Origin: Aggregatilineales bacterium
GTDB lineage: Bacteria; Chloroflexota; Anaerolineae; Aggregatilineales; Ch27
Direction of reading: 5' to 3'
Assembly (NCBI GenBank): GCA_029976025.1
Contig: JARKNX010000059.1
Location: 1-64,000, forward strand
Length of the DNA stretch: 64,000 nt
The position numbers and the translations under genes are program-made. Of this stretch, positions 9,851-20,200 are shown in pieces; within the stretch, counting starts at the first letter, position 1, and every line of letters starts with the position of its first letter. The notes beneath the pieces are model-generated. The model ran no database searches. It worked only from the letters and a program-made list of their open reading frames with translations, and was not told where the DNA came from.

Positions 9851-9857
9851 TCCTCGC

Positions 9858-10241
9858 CTAGCCGCGCTTGGATTTGCCCGCCCCCGGCCCGAAGACAGCG
9901 GTGAACCAGTCCATATTGAAGCCGAAATAAGTCAGACCGCTGGTGAGCAGCAGGACGGCCCCAGCTTCATCCAGGTTGCCGATCAGCGGCAAGTTGTCGG
10001 GGATCAGCTCCAGGACGCCCAGCGTCGGGTTGATCAGGTACAGCGCCGCCACCGCCGTCACGAAGCCGACGACCAGCGACTTGAACACGCCGGGCGGCTC
10101 CGCCGGGCGAGTCCGCGGCGCAGGGGCGTCTTCAATCACGATGGTGAGATTTTCGCCCGGATATTCCGCCTGAAGCCGGCGCTCCAGCTCCAGCAGTTCT
10201 TCGTCACTGAGTTTGTGTCCAGGTTTGAGTCGCAGGGTCAT
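9858..10241 (-). CDS. DUF1232-like small membrane protein
   Basis: 127 aa; YLINPTLGVLELIPDNLPLIGNLDEAGAVLLLTSGLTYFG resembles the YkvA/DUF1232 motif. Confidence 0.7.
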   Translation of the reverse strand: MTLRLKPGHKLSDEELLELERRLQAEYPGENLTIVIEDAPAPRTRPAEPPGVFKSLVVGFVTAVAALYLINPTLGVLELIPDNLPLIGNLDEAGAVLLLTSGLTYFGFNMDWFTAVFGPGAGKSKRG

Positions 10242-11043
10242 AGGTCCAGTTCCCCGGTATAAGCGGCTGGCAAGAGTCGGGCAGCGACGGCTGCCCGGTC
10301 TGAAATTCGATGACGACGCTGGCTCCGGTCATCGCCTGTATCACGTTGCCGAAGACGAGCTGCGCCTGCTGTTCGGCCCGGTTGAGGATGCCTTCGGCCA
10401 GCGCGTCATCGCGGAATTCGGTCAGGGCGACGTACTGGGCCAGCAGGCGAGATTCGTCCCGATCTACCGGCAGCAGCGTGCCTTCGTAGGCGTACTGCCG
10501 GATATAGTCCACGCGGCAGCTTGTCAGCGCGGCGGCGGGCAGCCGGATTATGTAGGCGTTAGCCGGGGCGTCAAACTGTATATCTTCCGGCGTCAGCCGG
10601 GTCAGGTCGATCCCCGCCTCAATCGTGCCCTGGGCGACATGGCTGGTGGTGAAGCTCCTGCTCCCCAGGACGCCCTGCGCGATGCTGACATCAATATCGG
10701 CCTTGGCCATCCGCGTGCTGATGGTGACCAGCTGGCCCATCGGCTGGATGCTGTGCATAAGGCTCTGGGAAGTGATGATGCTGGCCGCCGGCGGCGGGTT
10801 GAGCAGGCGCTGGATGTTGGCGGTGAGGTTGTTGAGCGTGGCCCCCCCGGCCAGCAGCAGGAGCACAAGCCCCAGCGCAATCGCCACCAGGACGGTCGCG
10901 CAGCCGCCCAGCAGCCAGAAGCAGCCGCTCCGCCCGCCTGACGCAGAGGGCGGGCCTGGCGCCGGGTCCGGGCTGCGCTGGATGATCACGGTCCGGGTCG
11001 GGCGGGGCGCGTCGGGGTCGGGGATAACTGGTAACTGGCTCAT
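10204..11043 (-). CDS. DUF4230-like single-TM protein
   Basis: 279 aa; one TM then ...LMHSIQPMGQLVTISTRMAKADIDVSIAQG...GTIEAGIDLTRL.. typical of DUF4230. Confidence 0.7.
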   Translation of the reverse strand: MSQLPVIPDPDAPRPTRTVIIQRSPDPAPGPPSASGGRSGCFWLLGGCATVLVAIALGLVLLLLAGGATLNNLTANIQRLLNPPPAASIITSQSLMHSIQPMGQLVTISTRMAKADIDVSIAQGVLGSRSFTTSHVAQGTIEAGIDLTRLTPEDIQFDAPANAYIIRLPAAALTSCRVDYIRQYAYEGTLLPVDRDESRLLAQYVALTEFRDDALAEGILNRAEQQAQLVFGNVIQAMTGASVVIEFQTGQPSLPDSCQPLIPGNWTYDPATQTWTQTQ

Positions 11044-11160
11044 TGTGGCGGTCGGCTCCTTCGCAAGCAGTAAGACTCGTAAATGCTCTCAATTCCTGTA
11101 AAACCAGTACGTATTCGCGCGGGGTGCAGTTGCGGCGCTCCGGCCTGGCTCGCCGCGCTG

Positions 11161-12612
11161 TCAGTAAGCGCCGTCGCCCAGCAGCACCCGGGGGATCGTG
11201 CGCAGCATGATCTGTAAGTCCAGCATGAGCGACCAGTTCTCGATGTAGTAGAGGTCCAGCAGGACCATCTCTTCAAACGGCACGTCGCTCCGCCCGGAGA
11301 TCTGCCACAGGCCGGTCAGGCCGCCCCGAATTTGCAGGCGCTGCATATGCCACGGCTCGTACAGGGCCACTTCGTCCGGCGTGGGCGGGCGCGGCCCGAC
11401 AAGGCTCATATCGCCGACCAGCACGTTGATGATCTGCGGCAGCTCATCCAGGCTGAGGCGGCGGATGATCCGCCCGACGCGGGTGATGCGCGGGTCATGC
11501 TTGAGCTTGGGATGGCGCGGGTCCAGCCCCTGTTCTTCCACCAGGCGGGCCTTCATCTCCTCGGCGTTCTGCACCATGCTGCGGAACTTCCAGGCCATGA
11601 AGCGCCGCCCGTCCTGGCCGACGCGCGCCTGCCCGAAGAAGATCGGCCCCGGCCCTTCCAGCCGGATAGCCAGCGCCGTCAACCCGAAGAGCGGCAGCCA
11701 GATGATGCCGGTCGCCGCGATGACGAGAATGTCGATGAGGCGCTTGAACAGCAGCTCAATGCGCGGGCCGTGCGTTTCGTCGCGTACGCCGAGCAGGGGG
11801 ATGCCGGCCAGATTTTCGATCTGCACCCGGTTGAGCTTGAGCTGGAACAGGTCCGGCACGACGCGCACCTGAATGCGCCGGCCCTCGCATTCTTCAGCGA
11901 TGGCCTTGATCTGCTCCTGCTGTGTCCAGGGCAGTGTGATCGCGACCAGCGCGATTTGCTCGCGGTCCAGCACATCCGGCAGCGCGGTCAACGGCCCAAG
12001 CGCCCGCATCCGCCCCAGATCGGTGTTGCTGCGCGTGTCGTCATCATCGACAAAGCCGACGACCTGATACCCCAGATCGGGACGGGCCAGCATATTCTGC
12101 ATCACGGCGCGGCCTATCTCGCCCGCGCCAACCACGAGCACCCGCTCCACGCCGATGCCGCGCTGGCGCTGCCGGCTGCGCACTGTCCGATAACCCGCCC
12201 GCCCGGTGGCCAGCAGGATCACGGACAGAGCGGCGGCGTACAGCAGCAGCAGGCGGGAGAAGACCAGCGGCTGCAGGTAGAAGCTGACGGCGGTGACCAG
12301 CACCAGGGCGATCATGGCTGTGTTGATGATCGCCAGCAGCTCCTCGCTCCAGGTACGGCCGCGCACGTGACGGTACAGGCCGCGCTGCTGCATCGTGAGG
12401 AGCATGGAGAAGGCGTACAGCAGCGCGTAAGGGATGAACGGCTCAAAGGGGGCGCGGAAGGCTTCGTCCAGCGGGCGCAGGAGCTGCAGGCGGTAACGGG
12501 CCTGGTAAGCCAGCAGGAAAGCGGCCAGGATCAGGAGCAGGTCCAGCAGCGGGGGCAGCCACCCCGGCCAGTGGACGATCAGGCTCCGGTTGGCGCGTTC
12601 TTGTTCAGTCAT
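11161..12612 (-). CDS. Exopolysaccharide polyprenyl glycosylphosphotransferase (undecaprenyl-phosphate sugar transferase)
   Basis: 483 aa; N-terminal TM helices, CoA-binding-like domain, C-terminal KRLIDILVIAATGIIWLPLF...ARVGQDGRRFMAWKFRSM...LDELPQIINVLVGDMSLVGPRP. Confidence 0.95.
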   Translation of the reverse strand: MTEQERANRSLIVHWPGWLPPLLDLLLILAAFLLAYQARYRLQLLRPLDEAFRAPFEPFIPYALLYAFSMLLTMQQRGLYRHVRGRTWSEELLAIINTAMIALVLVTAVSFYLQPLVFSRLLLLYAAALSVILLATGRAGYRTVRSRQRQRGIGVERVLVVGAGEIGRAVMQNMLARPDLGYQVVGFVDDDDTRSNTDLGRMRALGPLTALPDVLDREQIALVAITLPWTQQEQIKAIAEECEGRRIQVRVVPDLFQLKLNRVQIENLAGIPLLGVRDETHGPRIELLFKRLIDILVIAATGIIWLPLFGLTALAIRLEGPGPIFFGQARVGQDGRRFMAWKFRSMVQNAEEMKARLVEEQGLDPRHPKLKHDPRITRVGRIIRRLSLDELPQIINVLVGDMSLVGPRPPTPDEVALYEPWHMQRLQIRGGLTGLWQISGRSDVPFEEMVLLDLYYIENWSLMLDLQIMLRTIPRVLLGDGAY

Positions 12613-12638
12613 CGTCAGTTGTCCCTCACCCCCCGGAA

Positions 12639-13769
12639 TCAGGCCAGCGCCTGGCGGTAGCAGCGGGTATGCTGGAGGGCCGTCTGTGCCCAGGAAAAGC
12701 GGGCCGCATGTTCCAGCCCGCGGCGCCTGGCTTCCTCCCGCCAGGCCGGGTCTTCCAGGGCGCGGCGCAGCCCTTCGGCCCAGGCGTCGATCTGGTCCGG
12801 CGGCAGCAGCAGCCCGGCGTCGCCCGCCGCCTCAGGCAGGCTGGAGGCGTTCGCGGCCAGCACCGGCGTCCCACAGGCCATCGCTTCCACGATCGGCATC
12901 CCCCAGCCTTCGTAGACGGAAGGATACACAAAGGTCGAGGCGGCCCCGTACCACAGCGGCAGCTCGTCGTCCGGCGCGTAGCCCTCCAGCCGGACGTAAC
13001 CCTCCAGCCCCAGCCGGGCGATCGTCTCCCTCAGGCGTTCTACACCCCAGCCCGCCCCCCCGACCAGGATCAGCGACGCCTCTTCCCGCAGCCGCCGGGG
13101 CAGCCGGGCGCAGGCTTCCAGCAGCACCGGCAGATTTTTGCGCGGCTCCAGCGTGCCCAGGTGCAGGATGAAGCGCTCCGGCAGCCCACGCCCGGCGCGG
13201 AAGGCCGCGACCGCCTCCGGCGAGGGTGGGGAGAAGTGCTCGCCGACGCCGGGCACAGCCACGTCAATCCGCTCGCCGGGGACGCCCAGCGCCGCCTGAA
13301 TATCGCGCGCCGTGCTCTGGCTGATGGCGATCACGCGGCGGGCGCGGCGGGCGGAGAGGCCGGTGAGCAGCCGGAGGTACAGCCGGCGCAGCGCCGGCAG
13401 CCGATCCGGGTAATACAGGAAGCTCAGATCGTAGATTGTCACAACCGTCGGGCAGCGCGACAGGGCCGGCGACACAAAAGCCATGCCGTGCAGCAGGTCC
13501 AGGCCGCCGGTCTGCCAGGGCTGTGCGGCCTGCTCCCACAGGATGCGGGTCACCGGGCGGGACGCAGGCAGGCGCGACCGGCGCACAGCCAGCCGGGGAT
13601 GGTCCGGCGGGTTGCCTTCGCCTGTGAAGACGGTGTAGCGCAGGCCGGGATCAGCATCCGGGAGGTGACGGAGTGTGTTGGCGATATAGCCATGAATGCC
13701 CGCCCGCCGGTAACCGGCCTGACCGCTCAGCAGGTGCGCGTTCAGCCCGACGTGGATCATCTTCGTCAT
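12639..13769 (-). CDS. Glycosyltransferase family 4 / group 1
   Basis: 376 aa; ...FILHLGTLEPRKNLPVLLEAC...YPSVYEGWGMPIVEAMACGTPVLAANASSLPEAAGDAGLLLPP. Confidence 0.93.
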   Translation of the reverse strand: MTKMIHVGLNAHLLSGQAGYRRAGIHGYIANTLRHLPDADPGLRYTVFTGEGNPPDHPRLAVRRSRLPASRPVTRILWEQAAQPWQTGGLDLLHGMAFVSPALSRCPTVVTIYDLSFLYYPDRLPALRRLYLRLLTGLSARRARRVIAISQSTARDIQAALGVPGERIDVAVPGVGEHFSPPSPEAVAAFRAGRGLPERFILHLGTLEPRKNLPVLLEACARLPRRLREEASLILVGGAGWGVERLRETIARLGLEGYVRLEGYAPDDELPLWYGAASTFVYPSVYEGWGMPIVEAMACGTPVLAANASSLPEAAGDAGLLLPPDQIDAWAEGLRRALEDPAWREEARRRGLEHAARFSWAQTALQHTRCYRQALA

Positions 13770-14027
13770 GCCAGCATTATAACGTGAGTGACCGCCCCCT
13801 GATAAGGCTTAAAGCGGGGGGCGTTCAGCGGGCGCTTAATCCCCCCGGGCGTCTGGCGCTCCCTTCGCTGTTGGCTGCTGACCTTTCTGAATTTTTTAGG
13901 AGATTTTTAGGAAAAGTTAATACCATTCTGATCCGCACTATGTTATTCTGAGGGCGTAGGGGGTTTACTGGAAACAACGACGAAACGGGTAAGCGGCTTA
14001 CTGGAAGCTCTTTTATCGGAGTACGGG

Positions 14028-14060
14028 GCGACCTCTCAAGGGGGTCGCTCTGTTTGTTTT
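14028..14060 (+). terminator. Candidate intrinsic terminator upstream of SRP RNA
   Basis: GCGACCtctcaaggGGGTCGC hairpin followed by TCTGTTTGTTTT. Confidence 0.5.
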
Positions 14061-14095
14061 GGGGCACAGGCCGCGGCTGCCGCCTTGAACGGCGA

Positions 14096-14124
14096 TTGAC
14101 AACCGGTCCCGCGGGCGGTACACT
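14096..14124 (+). promoter_or_regulatory. Sigma70-type promoter for SRP RNA
   Basis: TTGACA (14096-14101) - 17 nt - TACACT (14119-14124). Confidence 0.75.
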
Positions 14125-14161
14125 GAAAAGCCACTCCCAACATGCCGCCCGCTGTGATTGC

Positions 14162-14286
14162 GGGCAGCAGGCTCGGGCCGGGTCCAGCGCGGCAGGACCT
14201 CCCAACCGTGTCAGGGCCGGAAGGTAGCAGCACTAAGGAGTCTCTCCTGGGTGCCGCAGGAGCGCCTGGCCTGAGCCTGCTGCCCG
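14162..14286 (+). ncRNA. ffs: Bacterial signal recognition particle (4.5S-like) RNA
   Basis: Core GTGTCAGGGCCGGAAGGTAGCAGCACTAAGG; 5' GGGCAGCAGGCTCGGGCC pairs with 3' GGCCTGAGCCTGCTGCCC. Confidence 0.95.
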
Positions 14287-14288
14287 TA

Positions 14289-15752
14289 ATGTATCCTACG
14301 CCTGGCCTCTGGCCGGGCGCGAAAGGTGGCTTTGTGGTATCTGATTCACCCTCCGGCTCTCTGTACACCCCTCCGCTCCCCCCCCATCGCAGAACATCGC
14401 CAACCCTGGCCGGCCTGCTGCTGTTAGGCGTGGTGGGGGCGCTCTTTCTGGCTGCCGGACTCACCTTCCTGGCGACGCGAAAGCAGATCGTCCTCCAGAT
14501 TGACGGCCACCTCCAGACGGTCTACACCCGCCGGGCGACCGTGGGCGATGTCCTGGATGAGCTGGGCGTGCTGATCATGCCGCAGGATGCCGTCAACCCG
14601 GCCGAAGATACCGGCCTTTCCAACGGCGCTGTCATTCGCATCCAGCGGGCGCAGCCGGTGATTGTCGTGGCCGATGGGCGCGCGCTGCGCCTGATGACAC
14701 ACCAGGACGCGCCGCTCAACCTGCTGGCCGAGGCTGGAATTGCGCTCAACCCGGGGGATGAGGTGCTGGTTGATGGCGCGCCGTTGGTCAACGGCGTGCC
14801 GTTGACCGATCCCGCTCAGCCGCTGGCGGGGAGTATCCCGGCAGTGGTGGAGGTAGTGCGCTCGGTGCGGGTGATTGTGGAAGCCGACGGCCAGGAGATT
14901 GCCGTGCAGACGACCGAGCCGACGGTTGGCCGTGTCCTTGATTCGCTGGGGATGACGCTCTATCTGGCCGACTCGATTGAGCCTGATGTGCACACGCCGC
15001 CCGCCGAGGGGACGCGGGTGACGGTGCGCCGCGCTGTGCCGGTGATCGTCACCGTTGGCGGGGTGGAAGTGGCGACGCGCACCCGGGCGGACACGGTGGG
15101 CGCCACGCTGGCCGGGGTCGGGCTGGCCCTGGTGGGGGAGGACTACAGCGTTCCGCCGCCGGAAGATCCGCTGCCGTCCGACGGGCGAATCCGCGTCGTG
15201 CGCGTGGCTGAGGATGTTCAGGTTGAGCGGGTCGAAATCCCCTATGAGACGATTTTTCAGCCGGATGCTGCCCTGGAACTGGACGCCCGGCGCGTCGTTC
15301 AGCCCGGTGTGCCGGGCATCGCTGAGCGGTGCACGCGCATTCGCACCGAGGATGGCCGGGAGGTCAGCCGCGCCGAGGAAGCTGTCCGCGTGGAACAGCC
15401 GCCGGTTGATGAGATAGTCGCCTACGGAACGCGGGTTGCGATTCGCACGCTGCAAACGCCGGGCGGCCGGCGGGACTACTGGCGGGTGATTCGGATGCGG
15501 ATGGACGGATATACGCCTTCTTCATCGGGGCGAGCGGGGAGCGATACCGTAATCGTTGATCCGGCGCTGATCCCACCCGGCATCCGGATTTATGTGCCGG
15601 GCTACGGCGAGGCCGTGACCGCCAGCGCAGCCGCGGGACGCCGGCCTAGCCTGCTCGCCGATGCGGATGATCCGGCGGCGGGCGCCCGGGTTGATGTCTA
15701 CCTGCTGACGCCCGCCCCTGCGCCGGAAGATATCCCCTACCTGCTGCCCTGA
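14289..15752 (+). CDS. YabE-like cell-wall protein: DUF348 (ubiquitin-like YabE) repeats + G5 domain + C-terminal 3D-like region
   Basis: TM then QIVLQIDGHLQTVYTRRATVGDVLDELGV... repeated 3x, G5-like ...VERVEIPYETIFQPD..., then VIRMRMDGYTPSSSG...VDPALIPPGIRIYVPGYGEA. The track start at 14142 lies in or just before SRP RNA; the first ATG after it is 14289. Confidence 0.8.
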   Translation: MYPTPGLWPGAKGGFVVSDSPSGSLYTPPLPPHRRTSPTLAGLLLLGVVGALFLAAGLTFLATRKQIVLQIDGHLQTVYTRRATVGDVLDELGVLIMPQDAVNPAEDTGLSNGAVIRIQRAQPVIVVADGRALRLMTHQDAPLNLLAEAGIALNPGDEVLVDGAPLVNGVPLTDPAQPLAGSIPAVVEVVRSVRVIVEADGQEIAVQTTEPTVGRVLDSLGMTLYLADSIEPDVHTPPAEGTRVTVRRAVPVIVTVGGVEVATRTRADTVGATLAGVGLALVGEDYSVPPPEDPLPSDGRIRVVRVAEDVQVERVEIPYETIFQPDAALELDARRVVQPGVPGIAERCTRIRTEDGREVSRAEEAVRVEQPPVDEIVAYGTRVAIRTLQTPGGRRDYWRVIRMRMDGYTPSSSGRAGSDTVIVDPALIPPGIRIYVPGYGEAVTASAAAGRRPSLLADADDPAAGARVDVYLLTPAPAPEDIPYLLP

Positions 15753-15812
15753 GCCAGCCGCCGCCCGATCTGCCAGCACAGTCACTTCTGTTACCCCCGG
15801 CCGGCCCGGACA

Positions 15813-15821
15813 TGCTATAAT
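15813..15821 (+). promoter_or_regulatory. Extended -10 promoter
   Basis: TGCTATAAT about 200 nt upstream of the 16027 start codon. Confidence 0.45.
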
Positions 15822-15865
15822 CTCCCCTCCGGAGGCGGGCAGTTTCCCTCCCGACTGGAAGGATG

Positions 15866-15900
15866 CGGCCCGGGTTGCGGGTGCGCGGGCCGGTTTTGTT
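15866..15900 (+). terminator. Candidate attenuator/terminator hairpin in the 5' leader of the 16027 CDS
   Basis: CGGCCCG...CGGGCCG stem followed by GTTTTGTT. Confidence 0.45.
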
Positions 15901-16026
15901 GAAAAGCTGGCGAAGGTTGGAAATACCCATAGACGGCGGCTGGTCTGTGAGAAGATTCTTCTTCGCCGGCTGCCGGATATTCCCCGCCAATAACCAGACC
16001 TCCGCAGAAGTGAATAAGGTTGGATA

Positions 16027-16575
16027 ATGAGCATCACGAAAGCATTTTTCGTGCGCGAAATTGTCCGGCTGCGCCATAACATTGCCACCCTGGGACTCAG
16101 TCTCGAAGACTACGCCCCCGATGATCCCAACGCCGCTGGACAGCGTCAGATTCTTCAGAATGAGCAAAAATGTCGCGAACTGCTGCTGGACCTGGCGGAA
16201 TACGCCGCCGATCCCGGCACACTGCTGGCCCGGTTGCGCATCGAGTACATGCTGGCCCAAAAGTCTCACGATCGCTATAGCCAGAGCCACCCCCTTAACG
16301 GCGCCAGCCCGGACGATGGCTGGTGGGATTCGCTGGGCCGGATGCAGTATCTTCGTTACCTGATCGTGACCTTCAACAGGATGCTTAAAGAGGCTTCTCG
16401 CGCTGACATTGAGGAGGAACTGCGCCGGGCGGTCGCTTACAAAGACCTGGGAGCCTCCCTCCAGCGGAATGAAATCCTGCGGGCGATAGCCCGCGCGGAG
16501 GACAGCGCGGCTTCTCGCGCCTCCCTGACGCGCGACGATGCCGAGCCGGGCGATCTAAACGGAGGGGGCCGGTAA
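16027..16575 (+). CDS. Hypothetical protein (182 aa, predicted helical)
   Basis: Continuous ORF with plausible composition; no family recognised. Confidence 0.6.
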   Translation: MSITKAFFVREIVRLRHNIATLGLSLEDYAPDDPNAAGQRQILQNEQKCRELLLDLAEYAADPGTLLARLRIEYMLAQKSHDRYSQSHPLNGASPDDGWWDSLGRMQYLRYLIVTFNRMLKEASRADIEEELRRAVAYKDLGASLQRNEILRAIARAEDSAASRASLTRDDAEPGDLNGGGR

Positions 16576-16615
16576 CGAGGGAGCGGCGGCGTCCGCCGGT
16601 TTGCGGGGATTGGCC

Positions 16616-16666
16616 GGCGGATGTATTCATCTGCCGGACGTGTTTATCCGCCGGGTGTATTTATCC
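16616..16666. repeat. Three degenerate 17-bp tandem units
   Basis: GGCGGATGTATTCATCT / GCCGGACGTGTTTATCC / GCCGGGTGTATTTATCC. Confidence 0.7.
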
Positions 16667-17017
16667 ATCATCACCCCGGGGAGCTTCCTCATCCTCGAAG
16701 CTGCCCTCGTCAAAGTCTTCATCAGCGAAGTCGCTGTCAGCGTCGTATTCCGCCAGGCCGCTTTCATCTGCCCCCAGCAGCGCTATCGCCTCTTCAGCGC
16801 GATCTTCCGGCGTCAGGAGGTAAACGTTTCCCAGCTCACCCACGGTGAGGGCGATAGCCATCCCGGCTGATTCGCGGTATATCCACACCGGAATTCCGGC
16901 GCTTTCCAGCCGCCCGGCTTCGATGGCGGCCCCCGCCTCGCTCTGGGCGATGCTGACCACGCTCCATATCCGCCCGTCCAGCCCTTTGCGCTGTTTCATC
17001 ACGTGTCTCGATGGCAT
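16661..17017 (-). CDS. DUF2007-like small protein with acidic tail
   Basis: VVSIAQSEAGAAIEAGRLESAGIPVWIYRESAG...LGNVYLLTPEDRAEEAIALL resembles DUF2007; acidic C-terminus. Confidence 0.65.
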   Translation of the reverse strand: MPSRHVMKQRKGLDGRIWSVVSIAQSEAGAAIEAGRLESAGIPVWIYRESAGMAIALTVGELGNVYLLTPEDRAEEAIALLGADESGLAEYDADSDFADEDFDEGSFEDEEAPRGDDG

Positions 17018-17261
17018 CGTTCTCTCCTCAGCAATGTCCGTGACTCTGCGTAGTTTGCCTCTTCTAACAACTCTGAAATGCCCTTATCTTGTCTTGAGTA
17101 TATAATGAGTTCGGGAAACCGAGGATTGATCCGCCTCTCTGTTCGCCAGCGCGCATGTTACCAGATGGATCGGTTACTCTGGATTCTGCTCCGCGTTCGG
17201 GCATGTGTTAGTTACCTCTGACGAGAAGCAGGGCAGTGACCGTGAAACAGGGGAAAACAGG

Positions 17262-20200
17262 ATGAATAGAAATCGATATTTTTGGTCGGGCGCGTTAATT
17301 CTGATCATTGTGCTGAGCATCCTGGCGCCGGTCGCCGCCCAGGGAGGCGGCCCGCTCGACGGGAGCTTCAGCGGGATGCTGGCGCTGCGCCGCGTGCCGG
17401 TCAGCGATGTGTCTGGCCAGAGCGGGCAGATCGTCGTCCTGGCGCCGCAGGGAGAGACGGTTGTCGAGACGCCCATTGCGGTGAGCAATTCGGCTATCCA
17501 CGTGCTTGGCTGGCGGGGGACGGGTGATCTGCTCTACGTGCAGCAGGGCGAAGCGGGCGAGCTTGACGCCATGCTGTACAACCCGGCGGACGCCACGCAG
17601 CTAGTGCTGGCTTCTGGCCTCCCGGGCGACCAGCGTTACGCCATGCTGGATGATGGCCGGGTGATAGGCTGGACCGCCTCCGGCCTGCTGACTGACGTAT
17701 CTCTGTACGATCCGGCCACCATGAGCGCCGTCTCCTCGCATAATGTGGCGGCGGCCGGGCTGAGCGATGCTGAGCTGGCCGGCAGCAGCGGCTCTCTGGT
17801 GTATTTTTATACCACCCGTGGCGGGGACACCCTGCTGGCGGTGGACCCGCAGACGGGGATGCTCTACGGGCCAGTAGACGCGCTGGCCGCTGGGGATGGC
17901 GCTGAGACGGTGGCCTACGCCGCTATAGTATCGGGCGGCCCGCTGTGGCTGGCCGGCACGACGAGTCCCAAAGCGATGTCCGCCGTGGCGGAGATACCCC
18001 TGGCCGGGGACGGTTCCTTCCTGACGACGGACGCCCAGCCGCGCCCGCTGGCCGGGGCGGTCGCCCATCCGCTGGGCGTGAGCGCTGTGCAGCGCGTCAT
18101 GCCGTGGGCAGGCGGCGGAGTGGTGATCTCCGCGCTGCCCGGCGACTTCAGCGGCAGCGATGTCACCCTGGTGGACGCATCTTTCCAGAATATCGTTGGC
18201 GGGCCGGTGCGGACCGCTTTCAATTCCTGTGTCCTATTCACGCCTGACGCCCGGTGGATGCTGTTTCTCAGCCGCGACGGGGGCGCTCTTCAGGCGGTCC
18301 CGGTGGCTGATCCGGTCGCCGGGCCAGTCACCCTGTTGACTGGCGAGCCGCGTCTGGACCTGTGCGGGGCGTCCTGGCTCCCGGCGGAGCTGATGCCCAC
18401 CGCGGTTGCGACGGAGCAGTCGATTGAGATCGGCGTGCCGGGCCAGATCGCGGCCGGGCAGGCCGTGACCGGCGAGGTCACCGGCGAACAGCCTGCGGCC
18501 GAGTTTGCGCTGCCCCTGGCTGCCGGCGAACCGGTCACCATCACCATGGAACGGCTGGGCGGCAACCTGGATTCCTTCCTGATTCTGATCGGCCCGGATG
18601 GCCGTGAGCTGATGCGGAATGACGACGCCGCGATTCAGGTGGGCGACACGTTCATGAACGCCCAGATAGCCGGTTTCGTCCCCCCCGTGGCGGGGACGTA
18701 TACGGTGCGGGCCACGCGTTTTGGCGAACAGAACGGCATCAGCACCGGACCCTTCCGACTGACGGTGACGTCTGGCGGCGAGCCGCTCGCCATAGCCAGC
18801 CCGACGCCAGCAGCCATAACGGTAACAGCGACGCCCGTGCCGCCGACCACGGCGGGGTCGGTGCTGCGCGTGGGCGATGTAGTAGCTGGCGAGATCAACG
18901 ACAACCAGCCGCGCATCCCGTACACGATAACGCTGGAGGCCGGACAGGTTGTGACGTTCACGATGGAGCGTATGCCCGACAGCCAGCTCGACTCCTACCT
19001 CATTCTCCGCAACCCGAACGGGGATGAAGTGGCGCGGAATGACGACGCGGCGGCGACCGTGGGGAGCAGCAGCCTTAACGCTCAGATTGCCGATTATCGG
19101 GTTTCCACCAGCGGGACATTCACGCTGGAGGCGACGCGCTGGCAGCAGGAAACCGGCAGCAGCTCCGGTGAATACCAGCTCAGCGTGACGCCGGGGAGGA
19201 CGCTCACGGTTACTACGACGGGGACGGCGCTGCGCGTTGGCGATGTCGTGAGCGGTGAGATCAGCGATGCCCAACCGCGCATCCTGTACACGATAGCGCT
19301 GGAGGCCGGGCAGTCTGTGACATTCACGATGGAGCGCACGTCCGGCCAGCTTGATTCCTACCTCATCCTCCGCGATCCGAACGGAGATGAAGTGGCGCGG
19401 AATGACGACGCGGCGGCGACCGTGGGGAGCAGCGGTCTCAACGCCCAGATCGCCAATTACCGGGTCTTCATCGGCGGGACGTACACGCTGGAAGCGACGC
19501 GCTGGCAGCAGGAGAGCGGCAGCAGCAGCGGCCGGTTCTGGCTGACGGTGGAGCAGGGGGTGGCGCCGGCTGCCGGTCAGACGCTGGAAGTGGGCAGCGT
19601 GGTGACCGGCAGCATCGACGCCGAACAGTATGCGGTGGAATATCCGGTTGTCCTGACGGCCGGGCAGGCGGTGACCTTCACGATGGTACGGACGGACGGC
19701 GACCTGGATGCGCTGCTGATCCTGCTGGACAGCAGGGGCGTCGAGGTGGCGCGCAACGATGACGCCGACGTCATTGTGGGTGATACGTTCGTGAACGCGC
19801 AGATTGCCGGTTTCGTCAGTTCTGCTGGCGGCGCATACACCCTGCGGGCGACGCGCTACCGCGAAGCCTACGGTTCTTCCAGCGGGGCTTACGAGCTGCG
19901 GATGACGGCGGGCGGCGCGCCGCCTGCTATCAGTCCGACGCCCGCGGCGCCGGCTGTCGGTCAGACGCTGGAAGTGGGCAGCGTGGTGACCGGCAGCATC
20001 AACGCCGGGCAGTATGCGGTGGAATATCCGGTTGTCCTGACGGCCGGGCAGGCGGTGACCTTCACGATGGTACGGACGGACGGCGACCTGGATGCGCTGC
20101 TGATCTTGCTGGACAGCAGGGGCGTCGAGGCGGCGCGCAACGATGACGCCAGCACCCCTGTGGGCGACACGTGGCTGAATGCGCAGATAGTCGGTTTCGT

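Noticed and set aside
14142-14288. N-terminal 49 codons of the 14142-15752 ORF
   Set aside because: Overlaps the SRP RNA almost entirely; ORF start moved to 14289.
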